NCBI RefSeq assembly: GCF_000024905.1
Contig: NC_013522.1
Span: 248,001 to 312,000, forward strand
Origin: Thermanaerovibrio acidaminovorans DSM 6589
Lineage (GTDB): Bacteria > Synergistota > Synergistia > Synergistales > Synergistaceae
Reading direction: 5' to 3'
Length of the DNA: 64,000 nucleotides
The first letter of the stretch is position 1; each line of letters starts with the position of its first letter. Under the pieces are notes generated by a model. That model saw nothing but the letters and a program-made list of their open reading frames with translations, was not told the origin of the DNA and ran no database searches. The translations under genes were made by a program, and so were the position numbers. This document shows, one piece after another, positions 41,219 through 51,502 of this stretch.

Positions 41219-42307
41219 TTAAATATCTATCCCCGCCCGGACCTCCAGCACCAGTTCGAAGATCTCCCTTGGTGTCCCGGGTCCCAGGGAGACCTTGAAG
41301 TCCCTGCCCAGGGTGGGGCCCCCCGCAACCTCCCGGCCCCCAAGGGCGGCTAGCCCCTCCGCCAGGCGGTCCGTCACCGGATCGGCGCTCCTCACCGGGA
41401 AGATCCGGACGAGATTGGGGCCCGCGGGGTCTGCCTTGGACGTCCTCTGAGCCCACCTGGAGAAGGCCCCCATCCGCCGGGACAGCAGGTCCCCGTGGGG
41501 GGAGACGTGCACCGTTAGCTCCTCGCCCTCCTGGAGCCCCTGCTGGCCCCCGTGGGCCATCATGGCCAGGAATGCCCCCCGATCCGCCAGGTGTGGGCGC
41601 ACCCCCTCCAGGGGGATCGCCAGCTCCCTTGGCTCCTGGAGGAGCTCCAGCCGGTGGTCCAGGTGGATCCCCACCGCCATCGTCGATACCCCCGCCTCCC
41701 GTGCGTCCAGCAGCGCCCGGGCGAAGTCCGGGTCCGTGTGCCAGTCGGGCAGGAAGCGGGTGGGGGATGGGGACTGGACCAGGAAGAGGATGCCGGTCCT
41801 GACCTGTCCGGTGAGGTGGGAGAGGTGTCTCGCGTGTCTGGCGGCCCTCTCGGAGGGGGCGTCGGGGAAGAAGGCGGTGTCCCGGGTGAACAGGGTGCAG
41901 GTCTTTACCTCCAGGAGCATATCCCCTTGGGGTCCCCCCAGCAGGAGGTCGAACCTGGAGTCCTGGGACCTGACCTCCCGGCCCTTGACGGTCATCCCCT
42001 GGAGGGGGGCTATCAGTTCCCGTCGGATCAGGTCCTCCGCCACCCGGTTCATGGCCACCGTGTCCAGGTAGACGAAGTCCCCGTACCTGAAGGTGCCGTA
42101 TATGCGGTAGGGTTTGGATCCCCCGGATGGGAGTAGCATGACCCTCTGTCCTGGGAAGAGCAGCTCCAGTAGCCGCCCCGGGTTTGGGAGGTGGGCCTGG
42201 ACCGGTTCCGATCCCGACGGTTGAACTAGGGCCACGAAGCGGTTGAGGCGCCTTACAAAGGTGCCGGTTATGGGGTCCGGGTCGGTTGGGCTCATGGGCT
42301 GGTTCAT
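41219..42307 (-). CDS. sfsA: SfsA-family nuclease with a C-terminal extension
   Basis: 362 residues. The first 235 match SfsA: an OB-like N-terminus ('FVRRLNRFVALVQPSG...VQAHLPNPGRLLELLFPG'), then a nuclease-like core with 'SRFDLLL', 'MLLEVKTCTLF' (the E-x-K pair) near 145 and 'HLSHLTGQVRTGILFLVQ'. SfsA is normally about 230-240 residues. The extra 125 ('GAFLAMMAHGGQQGLQEG' to 'FELVLEVRAGIDI') are unrecognised. The family was first linked to maltose-gene regulation and binds DNA; nuclease function rests on fold. ATG 42307 has no good ribosome site. Confidence 0.78.
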   Translation of the reverse strand: MNQPMSPTDPDPITGTFVRRLNRFVALVQPSGSEPVQAHLPNPGRLLELLFPGQRVMLLPSGGSKPYRIYGTFRYGDFVYLDTVAMNRVAEDLIRRELIAPLQGMTVKGREVRSQDSRFDLLLGGPQGDMLLEVKTCTLFTRDTAFFPDAPSERAARHARHLSHLTGQVRTGILFLVQSPSPTRFLPDWHTDPDFARALLDAREAGVSTMAVGIHLDHRLELLQEPRELAIPLEGVRPHLADRGAFLAMMAHGGQQGLQEGEELTVHVSPHGDLLSRRMGAFSRWAQRTSKADPAGPNLVRIFPVRSADPVTDRLAEGLAALGGREVAGGPTLGRDFKVSLGPGTPREIFELVLEVRAGIDI

Positions 42308-42319
42308 TGGGTAAAGGAT

Positions 42320-42343
42320 GGGGGCCCGGCTCTCCGGGCCCCC
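42320..42343 (-). terminator. Terminator of arcC
   Basis: A perfect 10-bp GC stem (GGGGGCCCGG with CCGGGCCCCC) and a four-base loop, between the arcC stop at 42366 and the sfsA start. No strong T-run follows on the minus strand, so sfsA may be partly read through. Confidence 0.55.
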
Positions 42344-42365
42344 CGCTGAGTTTCCTGGTATGGCC

Positions 42366-43322
42366 TTAGGCCATGGTTACCACGGTGCCCTCCCGGCCCT
42401 CCAGGGCGTCCACCGCCTTGTAGAGGGAGGTGATGATGGCCTTCTTGCCCGGGAAGGTCCTGGCGAACTTTACCGCCGCCATCACCTTGGGGAGCATGCT
42501 CCCGGGGGCGAAGTGGCCCTCTTCCATGTACTTTATGGCCTCCGCCACGGTCATGTGGGAGAGTTCCTGCTGGTTGGGCTTCTTGAAGTTTATGCAGACC
42601 TTGTCGACCTCGGTGAGGATGAGGAGGATGTCCGCCTCGATCTCCTCCGCCAGCTTCTCCGCCGCCAGGTCCTTGTCGATGACCGCCGCGACCCCGGAGA
42701 GGGAGCCGTCCATGTTCTCCACCACCGGGATGCCGCCGCCGCCGGCGGTGACCACTATGGTGGTGTCCCACAGGCGCTTGACCGCGGAGATCTCAGTGAT
42801 CTTCTTGGGCTCCGGGGAGGCCACCACCCGGCGCCAGCCGCGGCCCGCGTCCTCCTTCATCACGTAGCCCTTCTCGGCCATGAGCTTCTTGGCCTCCTCC
42901 TCGGTGTAGAAGGGGCCGATGGGCTTGGTGGGGTTCTTGAAGGCCGGGTCGTTGGCGTCCACCACCACCTGGGTGACCAGGGTCACCACCGGGATGTTCA
43001 GGTTCCGGTTCCGGAGGGCGTCCCTCAGGGCCTGCTGGATCTGGTAGCCGATGTAGCCCTGGCTCATGGCGCCGCACACGTCGAAGGGCATGGCGGGGGT
43101 CTCAGGGTTGGCCTGGGCGGCGATCTCCTGGCTCAGGACGATCCTGCCCACCTGGGGCCCGTTGCCGTGCACAACCGCCATCTCGTAACCCCTCTTGCTT
43201 ATCTCCGCCAGGTAGGTGGCGGTCTTCTTCACCACTTCCAGCTGGGCCTCCGCGGTGGGCGGGGTCCCAGCCTCCTGGAGGGCGTTGCCCCCCAGCGCTA
43301 CTACGACCTTGGTGGCGGCCAT
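42366..43322 (-). CDS. arcC: Carbamate kinase
   Basis: A 318-residue amino-acid-kinase-fold enzyme making ATP from carbamoyl phosphate and ADP, the energy-yielding end of arginine or citrulline fermentation. Motifs are 'VVALGGNALQEAG' at the N-terminus, 'VVHGNGPQVGRIVLSQ' near 50, 'VVTAGGGGIPVV' near 209 and 'AVIDKDLAAEKLAEEIEADILLILTEVDKV' near 227-256 (shown in part). ATG 43322 is eight bases after GGAG; GTG 43331 would lie on top of it. arcA and arcB are not beside it. Confidence 0.95.
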   Translation of the reverse strand: MAATKVVVALGGNALQEAGTPPTAEAQLEVVKKTATYLAEISKRGYEMAVVHGNGPQVGRIVLSQEIAAQANPETPAMPFDVCGAMSQGYIGYQIQQALRDALRNRNLNIPVVTLVTQVVVDANDPAFKNPTKPIGPFYTEEEAKKLMAEKGYVMKEDAGRGWRRVVASPEPKKITEISAVKRLWDTTIVVTAGGGGIPVVENMDGSLSGVAAVIDKDLAAEKLAEEIEADILLILTEVDKVCINFKKPNQQELSHMTVAEAIKYMEEGHFAPGSMLPKVMAAVKFARTFPGKKAIITSLYKAVDALEGREGTVVTMA

Positions 43323-43360
43323 CTCGATCACTCCTCGTTACAATTTTGGGATGTAAGGAC

Positions 43361-43390
43361 ATTGTAAACCATAAACCTCTTTTGGTTCAA
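43361..43390 (-). promoter_or_regulatory. arcC promoter
   Basis: On the minus strand TTGAAC (43385-43390), 18 bases, TACAAT (43361-43366), about 38 bases before the ATG. Confidence 0.6.
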
Positions 43391-43444
43391 TATGATATGG
43401 GCACAAGGTCCGCTCCCGGGTTGCCAAGTTGGAGGGGCAAGGTG

Positions 43445-43473
43445 TTTGGAAAAACGGGGAAGTAGGGTATTAT
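43445..43473 (+). promoter_or_regulatory. Promoter of the Lrp-type regulator
   Basis: TTTGGA (43445-43450), 17 bases, TATTAT (43468-43473). It is divergent from the arcC promoter 55 bases away, so the regulator could control both. Confidence 0.5.
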
Positions 43474-43538
43474 TTTAAGGGATATCCCCGATCTTTGGGG
43501 GACTAAAATTGCGGAACGACGGAAGCGGGGGAAGTGCG

Positions 43539-44012
43539 ATGCAGGTTGAAAAGTGCCTTGACGAGGTTGGGCGCAAGATACTGAGGGCTCTTCAGGAGGA
43601 CGCCAGGATATCCTACAGCGAGCTGGGCCGCAAGGTGGGGCTCTCGTCCCCTGCCATAGCGGAGCGGATAAGGCGGATGGAGAACGCGGGGATAATAAAG
43701 GGCTACAAGGCGGTGGTGAGCTACGAGAAGCTGGGCTTCCCCATCACCGCATTCATAAGGATAGCCATCCCCGCCAGCCGGATCCACGAGGCGGACCAGA
43801 TCGCTGAGAGGATCCCGGAGGTGTTGGAGTGCCACCACGTGACCGGCACTGACGGGATCATCCTGAAGGTGGTGGTGTCCTCGGTGGGTCACCTGGAGGA
43901 GGTTGTCAACCAGATGGGCTTCTACGGTCAGACCACCACTTCGGTGGTGCTCTCGTCCCCAATAACCGGCCGGGTGGTGGAGCCCGCTTCGTCCGACAGG
44001 GAGGATGATTGA
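43539..44012 (+). CDS. Lrp/AsnC-family transcriptional regulator
   Basis: A 157-residue regulator. The N-terminal HTH ('DEVGRKILRALQEDARISYSELGRKVGLS' to 'ERIRRMENAGIIKGYKAVV', about 8-60) and a C-terminal RAM/ACT ligand domain ('FIRIAIPASRIHEADQIAERIPEV...VTGTDGIILKVV') are clear. Lrp proteins respond to amino acids. It is divergent from arcC and co-directional with the nitroreductase. ATG 43539 follows GGGGAAG; the upstream TTG reading adds only low-complexity residues. Confidence 0.9.
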   Translation: MQVEKCLDEVGRKILRALQEDARISYSELGRKVGLSSPAIAERIRRMENAGIIKGYKAVVSYEKLGFPITAFIRIAIPASRIHEADQIAERIPEVLECHHVTGTDGIILKVVVSSVGHLEEVVNQMGFYGQTTTSVVLSSPITGRVVEPASSDREDD

Positions 44013-44013
44013 C

Positions 44014-44529
44014 GTGAACGATATGATCCGAACCATACTTTCTAGGAGGAGCATAAGGCGCTTCAGGCCCGGGGAGGTGGGGGAGGAGGTTATCAGCCTC
44101 CTGTTGCAGTGCGCCTGCGCGGCCCCCAGCGCCGCCAACTCCAGGCCCTGGCACTTCATCGTGGTCACCGACCGGCAGGTGCTGGACCGGATGGCGGACG
44201 CTCACCCCTACGGCAAGATGCTCTTCCAGGCCCAGCTGGCCATCGTGGTCTGCGGGGATCCCACGAAGAACGACTACGCCGCCAGGTACTGGGAGGAGGA
44301 CTGCTCCGCCGCCATGCAGAACATCCTTCTGGGGGCCACCGCCCTTGGGCTGGGGTCCGTGTGGCTGGGGGTCAAGCACTCCCCGGAGAGGGAGGCGGCC
44401 ATGAGGATGATCCTCTCCGTGCCGGACCACATCGCCATAATGGGCATAGCCGCCATAGGGCATCCAGACGAGGAGAAGGAGCCCCATAGGGGAATAGATG
44501 AAGGGGTGGTTCACCGGGACCGCTGGTGA
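44014..44529 (+). CDS. Nitroreductase-family flavoprotein
   Basis: A 171-residue FMN-dependent oxidoreductase-fold protein. Signatures: 'ILSRRSIRRFRPGEV' with the FMN-phosphate arginines at the start, 'CACAAPSAANSRPWHFIVV' near 35-53, 'EEDCSAAMQNILLGATALGLGSVWLG' region near 92-117 and the C-terminal 'GIAAIGHPDEE' near 147. The substrate is unknown; in anaerobes such enzymes reduce nitro compounds, quinones or thiols. GTG 44014 lies nine bases after GGGAGG, while the ATG at 44005 would touch it. Confidence 0.88.
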   Translation: MNDMIRTILSRRSIRRFRPGEVGEEVISLLLQCACAAPSAANSRPWHFIVVTDRQVLDRMADAHPYGKMLFQAQLAIVVCGDPTKNDYAARYWEEDCSAAMQNILLGATALGLGSVWLGVKHSPEREAAMRMILSVPDHIAIMGIAAIGHPDEEKEPHRGIDEGVVHRDRW

Positions 44530-44554
44530 GCCCGCTGTTTCATCAGGACTTAAA

Positions 44555-44563
44555 TGGTAGAAT
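44555..44563 (+). promoter_or_regulatory. Extended -10 promoter of gyrA
   Basis: TGGTAGAAT, about 72 bases before the gyrA ATG; no convincing -35. Confidence 0.4.
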
Positions 44564-44634
44564 GCTAGGGGCGCCCGCCGGGACAGGCAGCTCCGGCAGG
44601 GCGGTTCATTTCTTTTCGTCGGAGGCACGATTGG

Positions 44635-47081
<2,447 letters not shown>

Positions 47082-47085
<4 letters not shown>

Positions 47086-47699
47086 TAAACCGGCACGGAC
47101 TTCCGTCCATAGGGGCGGTGCTGTTCATGATGGCCGGCGCCTGGTTCATCTCCAGGCCCGTCTCCCTGGCGCTCGCGTTGCCGTTGGGGTTCCTCTTCTG
47201 GTTCTACCGGGACCCGGAGAGACGCCCCCCGGAGGATCCCTCCGTCTGGGTCAGCCCAGCGGACGGCAAGGTGGTGGAGATCCAGCCGATAGATGACCCG
47301 GTGGTGGGCCGGTGCTGCAAGGTGGGGATCTTCATGAGCCCCCTGGACGTGCACGTGAACCGGATGCCCTTCCAGGGGGAGGTGTTCCACCTCCGCTACG
47401 TGCCGGGCCGCAAGTGGCTGGCCTTCGAGCCCAAGGCGTCGGAGAACAACGAGCGGCTCTACGTGGGGATAAGGACCCCCCACGGGGACGCCATGCTGGT
47501 CCAGATAGCGGGGCTGCTTGCCCGGCGCATCGTGGCCTGGGCCCCGGTGGGCTCCAGGTTCGCCCGGGGGGAGCGGTATGGTATGATCAAGTTGGGGAGC
47601 AAGGTGGACCTTTACCTTCCTGCCTCGGTGGAGCCGGTGGTGAGTCTGGGGCAGAGGGTGAGGGCCGGAGAGACCCCGGTGGGAGTGGTGAAGAGTTGA
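47082..47699 (+). CDS. psd: Phosphatidylserine decarboxylase proenzyme
   Basis: A 205-residue short-type Psd. It cleaves itself at the LGS motif (residues 171-173 in '[14 protein letters not shown]') to form the pyruvoyl group, and makes phosphatidylethanolamine. Two N-terminal hydrophobic stretches anchor it. '[11 protein letters not shown]' near 58-68 and '[18 protein letters not shown]' near 84-101 are family blocks. ATG 47082 overlaps the gyrA stop; it overlaps pssA at its own end. Confidence 0.95.
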
Positions 47700-48424
47700 G
47701 AAGACGTTTCAAGCGGGACCTGCCCTTCAGGAAGATAGTGCCCAACATGATAACCAGCGGCAGCGTGCTGTGCGGCTTCCTGGCGCTGGCGCTGTGCTAC
47801 TACGACCGTTTCCTGCCCGCCGCGTGGCTGGTGGGGGTGGCGGTTATCTTCGACTACATGGACGGCCGGGTGGCCAGGATGCTGGGGGGTAGTAGCGACT
47901 TCGGTGTGGAGCTGGACAGCCTGGCGGACGCGCTCAGTTTCGGGGCGGTGCCCGCCTTCATGACCTACAGCGCCTACGTGGGTCTGGAGGGGGGGCTGAT
48001 AGGGGCCCTCTCCGGGGCCTTCTTCACCCTCTGCGGGGTTCTGAGGCTTGCCCGGTTCAACGTGACCCACGTGGTGGGTCCCTTTCAGGGGCTCCCCATA
48101 CCGGCCGCGGGGCTGACCCTGGTCTCCTTCGTGATGGGGGGCATATACATTCCCTGGTGGGCCGCCTCGGCCCTCATGGCGGTCTTGGGGGGCCTCATGG
48201 TCTCCAGAGTCCCCTACGGTAACCTGAAGAAGGTCCACCGGGGCGACCTCAACCGCCTCAGGGCCACCGCCCTCCTGGTGACCCTGGGGGTGGTCTCGGT
48301 GGTTCTCAAGGAGCGGGCCCCTGTGGTGTTGTGCTTCACCTACGTCCTGAGCGGTCCCGTGGGGCTCGACTGGGGCCGGTGGCTGGTCAAGAAGGAGTCG
48401 GTGGAGGCGGAGGGCAAGATCTGA
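47696..48424 (+). CDS. pssA: CDP-diacylglycerol-serine O-phosphatidyltransferase
   Basis: A 242-residue membrane enzyme of the CDP-alcohol phosphatidyltransferase family. The catalytic motif is present as 'DYMDGRVARM' followed by 'SDFGVELDSLADALSFG' (about 60-90), fitting D-x2-DG-x2-AR-x8-G-x3-D-x3-D. It makes phosphatidylserine, the substrate of the psd product just upstream. About six to eight hydrophobic helices follow. TTG 47696 overlaps the psd stop (TTGA). Confidence 0.93.
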   Translation: MRRRFKRDLPFRKIVPNMITSGSVLCGFLALALCYYDRFLPAAWLVGVAVIFDYMDGRVARMLGGSSDFGVELDSLADALSFGAVPAFMTYSAYVGLEGGLIGALSGAFFTLCGVLRLARFNVTHVVGPFQGLPIPAAGLTLVSFVMGGIYIPWWAASALMAVLGGLMVSRVPYGNLKKVHRGDLNRLRATALLVTLGVVSVVLKERAPVVLCFTYVLSGPVGLDWGRWLVKKESVEAEGKI

Positions 48425-48447
48425 GCCTCTGAGTTTGGAGGATTTTG

Positions 48448-48470
48448 GAGGGGGCCCCTGGGGCCCCCTC
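48448..48470. terminator. Terminator between pssA and thiT
   Basis: GAGGGGGCCC pairs with GGGCCCCCTC around a short loop, between the two converging genes. Confidence 0.7.
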
Positions 48471-48482
48471 TTCGCGTAGGTC

Positions 48483-48995
48483 CTATATCCGTCCCTTTAA
48501 GCGCCTCACCAGGGGCAGGGCGATGAGCATCGATATGGCCAGGGAGGGGACAAGGAACGTGGCGTTGTAGGTGATGGAGTAGACCCACACGTTGCTCCCC
48601 TCCGGTGCGAAGGAGGCGAAGAAGATGACCCCGGACAGCACGTGGCAGGTCAGCCTGGCCAGCCCCGCCAGGATCATGGCCAAGGCGGTACCCTTGAGGT
48701 CCCGGGTCTGTAGGCCCCCGAGGGCCAGGAGGCCGAAGGCAAGGGGGTAGTCCAGCACCGCCTGGACGGGGTTCACCACGTAGCCGTTGAGCATCATCTG
48801 CAGCAGCCCCGAAGTGGCGCCGCACATGGCCCCGGCCCTCACGCCCCTCATGGCGGCGAAGGCTAGCAGGGGCACCATCTCCAGGGTTATGGAGCCCCCC
48901 TGGGGCATCTGAAAGACCTTGAGGAACGACAACGCCAGCGACAGGGCCGCCGCCACCGCCCCCTCGGTCAGCATCCTAACCCTTGTGTTATCCAA
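48483..48995 (-). CDS. thiT: Thiamine transporter ThiT (ECF S component)
   Basis: A 170-residue membrane protein with about six helices. 'FLKVFQMPQGGSITLEMVPLLAFAAMRG' (about 25-52) and 'NPVQAVLDYPLAFGLLALGG' (about 76-95) are ThiT family blocks; the latter holds the thiamine-binding region. The TPP riboswitch directly upstream confirms the substrate. TTG 48995 is eight bases after AGGGGAG. ECF ATPase and T genes are elsewhere. Confidence 0.93.
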   Translation of the reverse strand: MDNTRVRMLTEGAVAAALSLALSFLKVFQMPQGGSITLEMVPLLAFAAMRGVRAGAMCGATSGLLQMMLNGYVVNPVQAVLDYPLAFGLLALGGLQTRDLKGTALAMILAGLARLTCHVLSGVIFFASFAPEGSNVWVYSITYNATFLVPSLAISMLIALPLVRRLKGRI

Positions 48996-49016
48996 CCGAA
49001 TCACTCCCCTTTGGTG

Positions 49017-49052
49017 AAAAATGAAATCGCCGCCCCCGCATCGGGGACGGCG
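49017..49052 (-). terminator. Riboswitch-controlled intrinsic terminator of thiT
   Basis: On the minus strand a stem built on CGCCGTCCCC and GGGGCGGCG (49028-49052) is followed by ATTTCATTTTT. Its CCCCGATGC segment is also complementary to GCATCGGGG at the 5' end of the riboswitch, so the two structures exclude each other. Confidence 0.75.
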
Positions 49053-49062
49053 TATTGAATCC

Positions 49063-49154
49063 CGCACCTTCCCTTCGTCGGCGTTACCCGGATCAGGTTC
49101 AAGGGGTCGGGAAGGATGGCCTTCCCCTCTCAGCCCTTCGGCTCCCCCGATGCG
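49063..49154 (-). promoter_or_regulatory. TPP (THI-box) riboswitch
   Basis: The minus strand carries the conserved CTGAGA (49128-49133) and 'CTTGAACCTGATCCGGGTAA' (about 49084-49103) of the TPP aptamer. P1 can form from CGCATC (49149-49154) and GGTGCG (49063-49068). It lies between a good promoter and the thiT terminator, so TPP should switch thiT off by premature termination. Confidence 0.95.
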
Positions 49155-49159
49155 TTGCA

Positions 49160-49188
49160 AGTTTAAATTTTTTTTAGCCTCAGGTCAA
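49160..49188 (-). promoter_or_regulatory. thiT promoter
   Basis: TTGACC (49183-49188), 17 bases, TAAACT (49160-49165); transcription would begin right at the riboswitch P1. Confidence 0.7.
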
Positions 49189-49231
49189 GGGTGATATTGC
49201 GGATGGCCCCTGGCCGCCTGGATGCCAGGCC

Positions 49232-50557
49232 CTAGCCCTTGTTGGGTCGTCCTATGGCGTAATACGTGAAGCCCAGGCGGCGCATCTCCTGGGGGGAGTA
49301 CTGGTTCCGGCCGTCGAATATCACCGGGCTCTCCATCTCCTCCCGGATCCGCTGGAAGTCCGGCTGCTTGTACACGTCCCACTCGGTCACCAGCGCCAGC
49401 CCCTGGGCTCCCTTGATGGCCTCGTACTGGTCCTCCACGAAGGTTACCCCGCTACGACCCTCCAGGATGTGGCGGGCCTCATCCATGGCCTTGGGGTCGT
49501 GGAGCCTCACCCGGGCCCCGGCCCCCAGGAGGTCCTGGATCAGGGTCACCGACGACGCCTCCCTCATGTCCGACGTGTTGGGTTTGAAGGACAGGCCCCA
49601 TATGGCGAAGGTGAGCCCCGATATGTCCTGGCCGAAGTGGCGAAGGATCTTCTGGAAGATCACGTGCTTCTGGGACTCGTTCACGTCCTCCACCGCCTGC
49701 AATATCCGGGGGGAGTAGCCGTGCCTCAGGGCGGTGTGCCTCAGGGCCCTCACGTCCTTGGGGAAGCAGGAGCCCCCGTAGCCGCAACCGGGGGATATGA
49801 AGGCGTAGCCTATCCGGGAGTCGGAGCCTATCCCAAGTCTGACCTTCTCCACGTCTGCCCCCACCAGCTCACAGATCCGGGCCATCTCGTTCATGAAGGA
49901 TATCTTGGTGGCCAGCATGGCGTTGGCGGCGTACTTGGTCATCTCCGACGACCGGATGTCCATGCATAGCACCTTCTCCGGCGGAAGGAAAGAGTAGAGC
50001 TCCTTCAATGTCTCCTCCGTGGCGGGGTCGTCGGTGCCTATCACCACCCGGTCGGGGCACATGAAGTCCGACACAGCCGCCCCCTCCCTGAGGAACTCCG
50101 GGTTGGACGCCACGGTGAAGGGTATCTGGACCCCCCTGGCTTCCAGCTCCTCCCGGATGGCGGCCCTCACCTTGTCCGCGGTGCCCACCGGCACGGTGGA
50201 CTTGGTGACCACCACCAGGGGCTCCTCCATGTGGGCCCCTATCTGCCGGGCCACCGCCAGCACGTACTGGAGGTCCGCGCTGCCGTCCACGTCTGACGGG
50301 GTCCCCACGGTTATGAAGCAGACCGACGCCCCCCGGATCCCCTCCTCCAGGCTACAGGTGAAGCCAAGCCTGCCGGCGGTCCGGTTGTTCCGTATGATAT
50401 CCTCGAGCCCTGGCTCGTAGAAGGGCACCCGGTCCTGGTTCAGCATCCGGACCTTCTCCTGGTCCACGTCCACGCACACCACCCGGTTGCCGAAGCCCGC
50501 AAGGCAGGCGCCGGTCACCAGACCGACGTAGCCGGTTCCTATGACGGATATCCTCAT
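49232..50557 (-). CDS. ugd: UDP-glucose 6-dehydrogenase
   Basis: A 441-residue enzyme making UDP-glucuronate, the entry compound for Ara4N synthesis. The NAD-binding loop is 'VIGTGYVGLVTGACLAGFG' at the start. Central motifs are 'KSTVPVGTADKV' near 127, 'NPEFLREGAAVSDFMCPDRVVIG' region near 158-180, 'EMTKYAANAMLATKISFMNEMA' near 210 and the catalytic cysteine in 'PGCGYGGSCFPKDVRAL' near 265. ATG 50557 follows GGAGGT. It is last in the arn operon. Confidence 0.95.
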   Translation of the reverse strand: MRISVIGTGYVGLVTGACLAGFGNRVVCVDVDQEKVRMLNQDRVPFYEPGLEDIIRNNRTAGRLGFTCSLEEGIRGASVCFITVGTPSDVDGSADLQYVLAVARQIGAHMEEPLVVVTKSTVPVGTADKVRAAIREELEARGVQIPFTVASNPEFLREGAAVSDFMCPDRVVIGTDDPATEETLKELYSFLPPEKVLCMDIRSSEMTKYAANAMLATKISFMNEMARICELVGADVEKVRLGIGSDSRIGYAFISPGCGYGGSCFPKDVRALRHTALRHGYSPRILQAVEDVNESQKHVIFQKILRHFGQDISGLTFAIWGLSFKPNTSDMREASSVTLIQDLLGAGARVRLHDPKAMDEARHILEGRSGVTFVEDQYEAIKGAQGLALVTEWDVYKQPDFQRIREEMESPVIFDGRNQYSPQEMRRLGFTYYAIGRPNKG

Positions 50558-50594
50558 GTGGGATCGTTACCTCCTGTTTAAATTGCCCTGGGTC

Positions 50595-51491
50595 TCAGGC
50601 CTCCGTAGCCTGGACCGCCAATGTCCCCGCCCGGCCCTCCACGGTGCCAATCCCGATCTCGCACCTGGGCAGCTCGTCCCGGGGTATCTGGTCCGCCACG
50701 AAGGACAGGGGAACGCACTTGGCCCCCTGGTCCATGGCGGACCGGAGGAAGGACTCGAAGACCCCGATCTGGGACAGCCCCTCCATCTCCGCGTGGAGGG
50801 TGAACACGTTGAGCCCCTCCTTGAGCAACGAAGCCAGGTGCCGGGCCATCTCCTCCCCCTTCAGTCCCCGCCGTCCCAGGAGCTCGTCCATGGTGGGCAG
50901 GGTGGTGGGGATCTCCAGGGTGGAGAAGGCCTTCCGGCCCCAGCGGGGAACGTACGGGAAGAGCCCCCGGGTGTTGCTGGTGTACCGGAGCCTCATGGAG
51001 TCCAGCACCAGCAGGGCGTCCTGGCTCACCTGCCAGCCCGGGGCGGCGAAGCTCCGGGGCTGATGTCCCGTGTACTGGTAGAAAAGATCGAAGGCCCGCC
51101 GCAGGTCCGCCTCGATGGTGGTCACCGGGAGCTTGTGGATCCGGTCCTGCCACTTCACGTGGTCCCAGGCGTGGATGCCGAAGTCGTGTCCTCGGCGCGC
51201 CGTCTCCTTCAGGAGCCCCGGGAACGACTGGGCTATCATGGGGGCCTTGATCAGGGTCCCGTAGAACAGGGTCTTGAACCCGTAGGTGGACGGGGCCTTG
51301 GTGCGCAGCATCTTCCCCAGGAACCCCTTGCGGAAGATGCGGACTATGGCCTTGCCCGAGTTGTCGGGCCCCATGCTGAAGAAGAAGCTGGCCTTCAGAG
51401 ACAGGCGATCGAAGAGGTTCAGCAGGTTCAGCACCCCCTCCCGATGCCCCCTGAGGGTGTCCACGTCCACCTTCAAGGCCAGGATCTTCAT
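50595..51491 (-). CDS. arnD: ArnD-type polysaccharide deacetylase (deformylase)
   Basis: A 298-residue NodB-like deacetylase. In the pathway it removes the formyl group from undecaprenyl-phosphate-Ara4FN. Visible: 'LALKVDVDTLRGHREGV' at the start with the metal Asp, 'HDFGIHAWDHVKWQD' near 103-117 with the HxxxH ligands, 'SFAAPGWQVSQDAL' near 146 and 'VFTLHAEMEG' near 234. ATG 51491 follows GGAGGT. It lies between the ArnA dehydrogenase-domain gene and ugd. Confidence 0.92.
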   Translation of the reverse strand: MKILALKVDVDTLRGHREGVLNLLNLFDRLSLKASFFFSMGPDNSGKAIVRIFRKGFLGKMLRTKAPSTYGFKTLFYGTLIKAPMIAQSFPGLLKETARRGHDFGIHAWDHVKWQDRIHKLPVTTIEADLRRAFDLFYQYTGHQPRSFAAPGWQVSQDALLVLDSMRLRYTSNTRGLFPYVPRWGRKAFSTLEIPTTLPTMDELLGRRGLKGEEMARHLASLLKEGLNVFTLHAEMEGLSQIGVFESFLRSAMDQGAKCVPLSFVADQIPRDELPRCEIGIGTVEGRAGTLAVQATEA

Positions 51492-51502
51492 GGGCCCACC
51501 TC

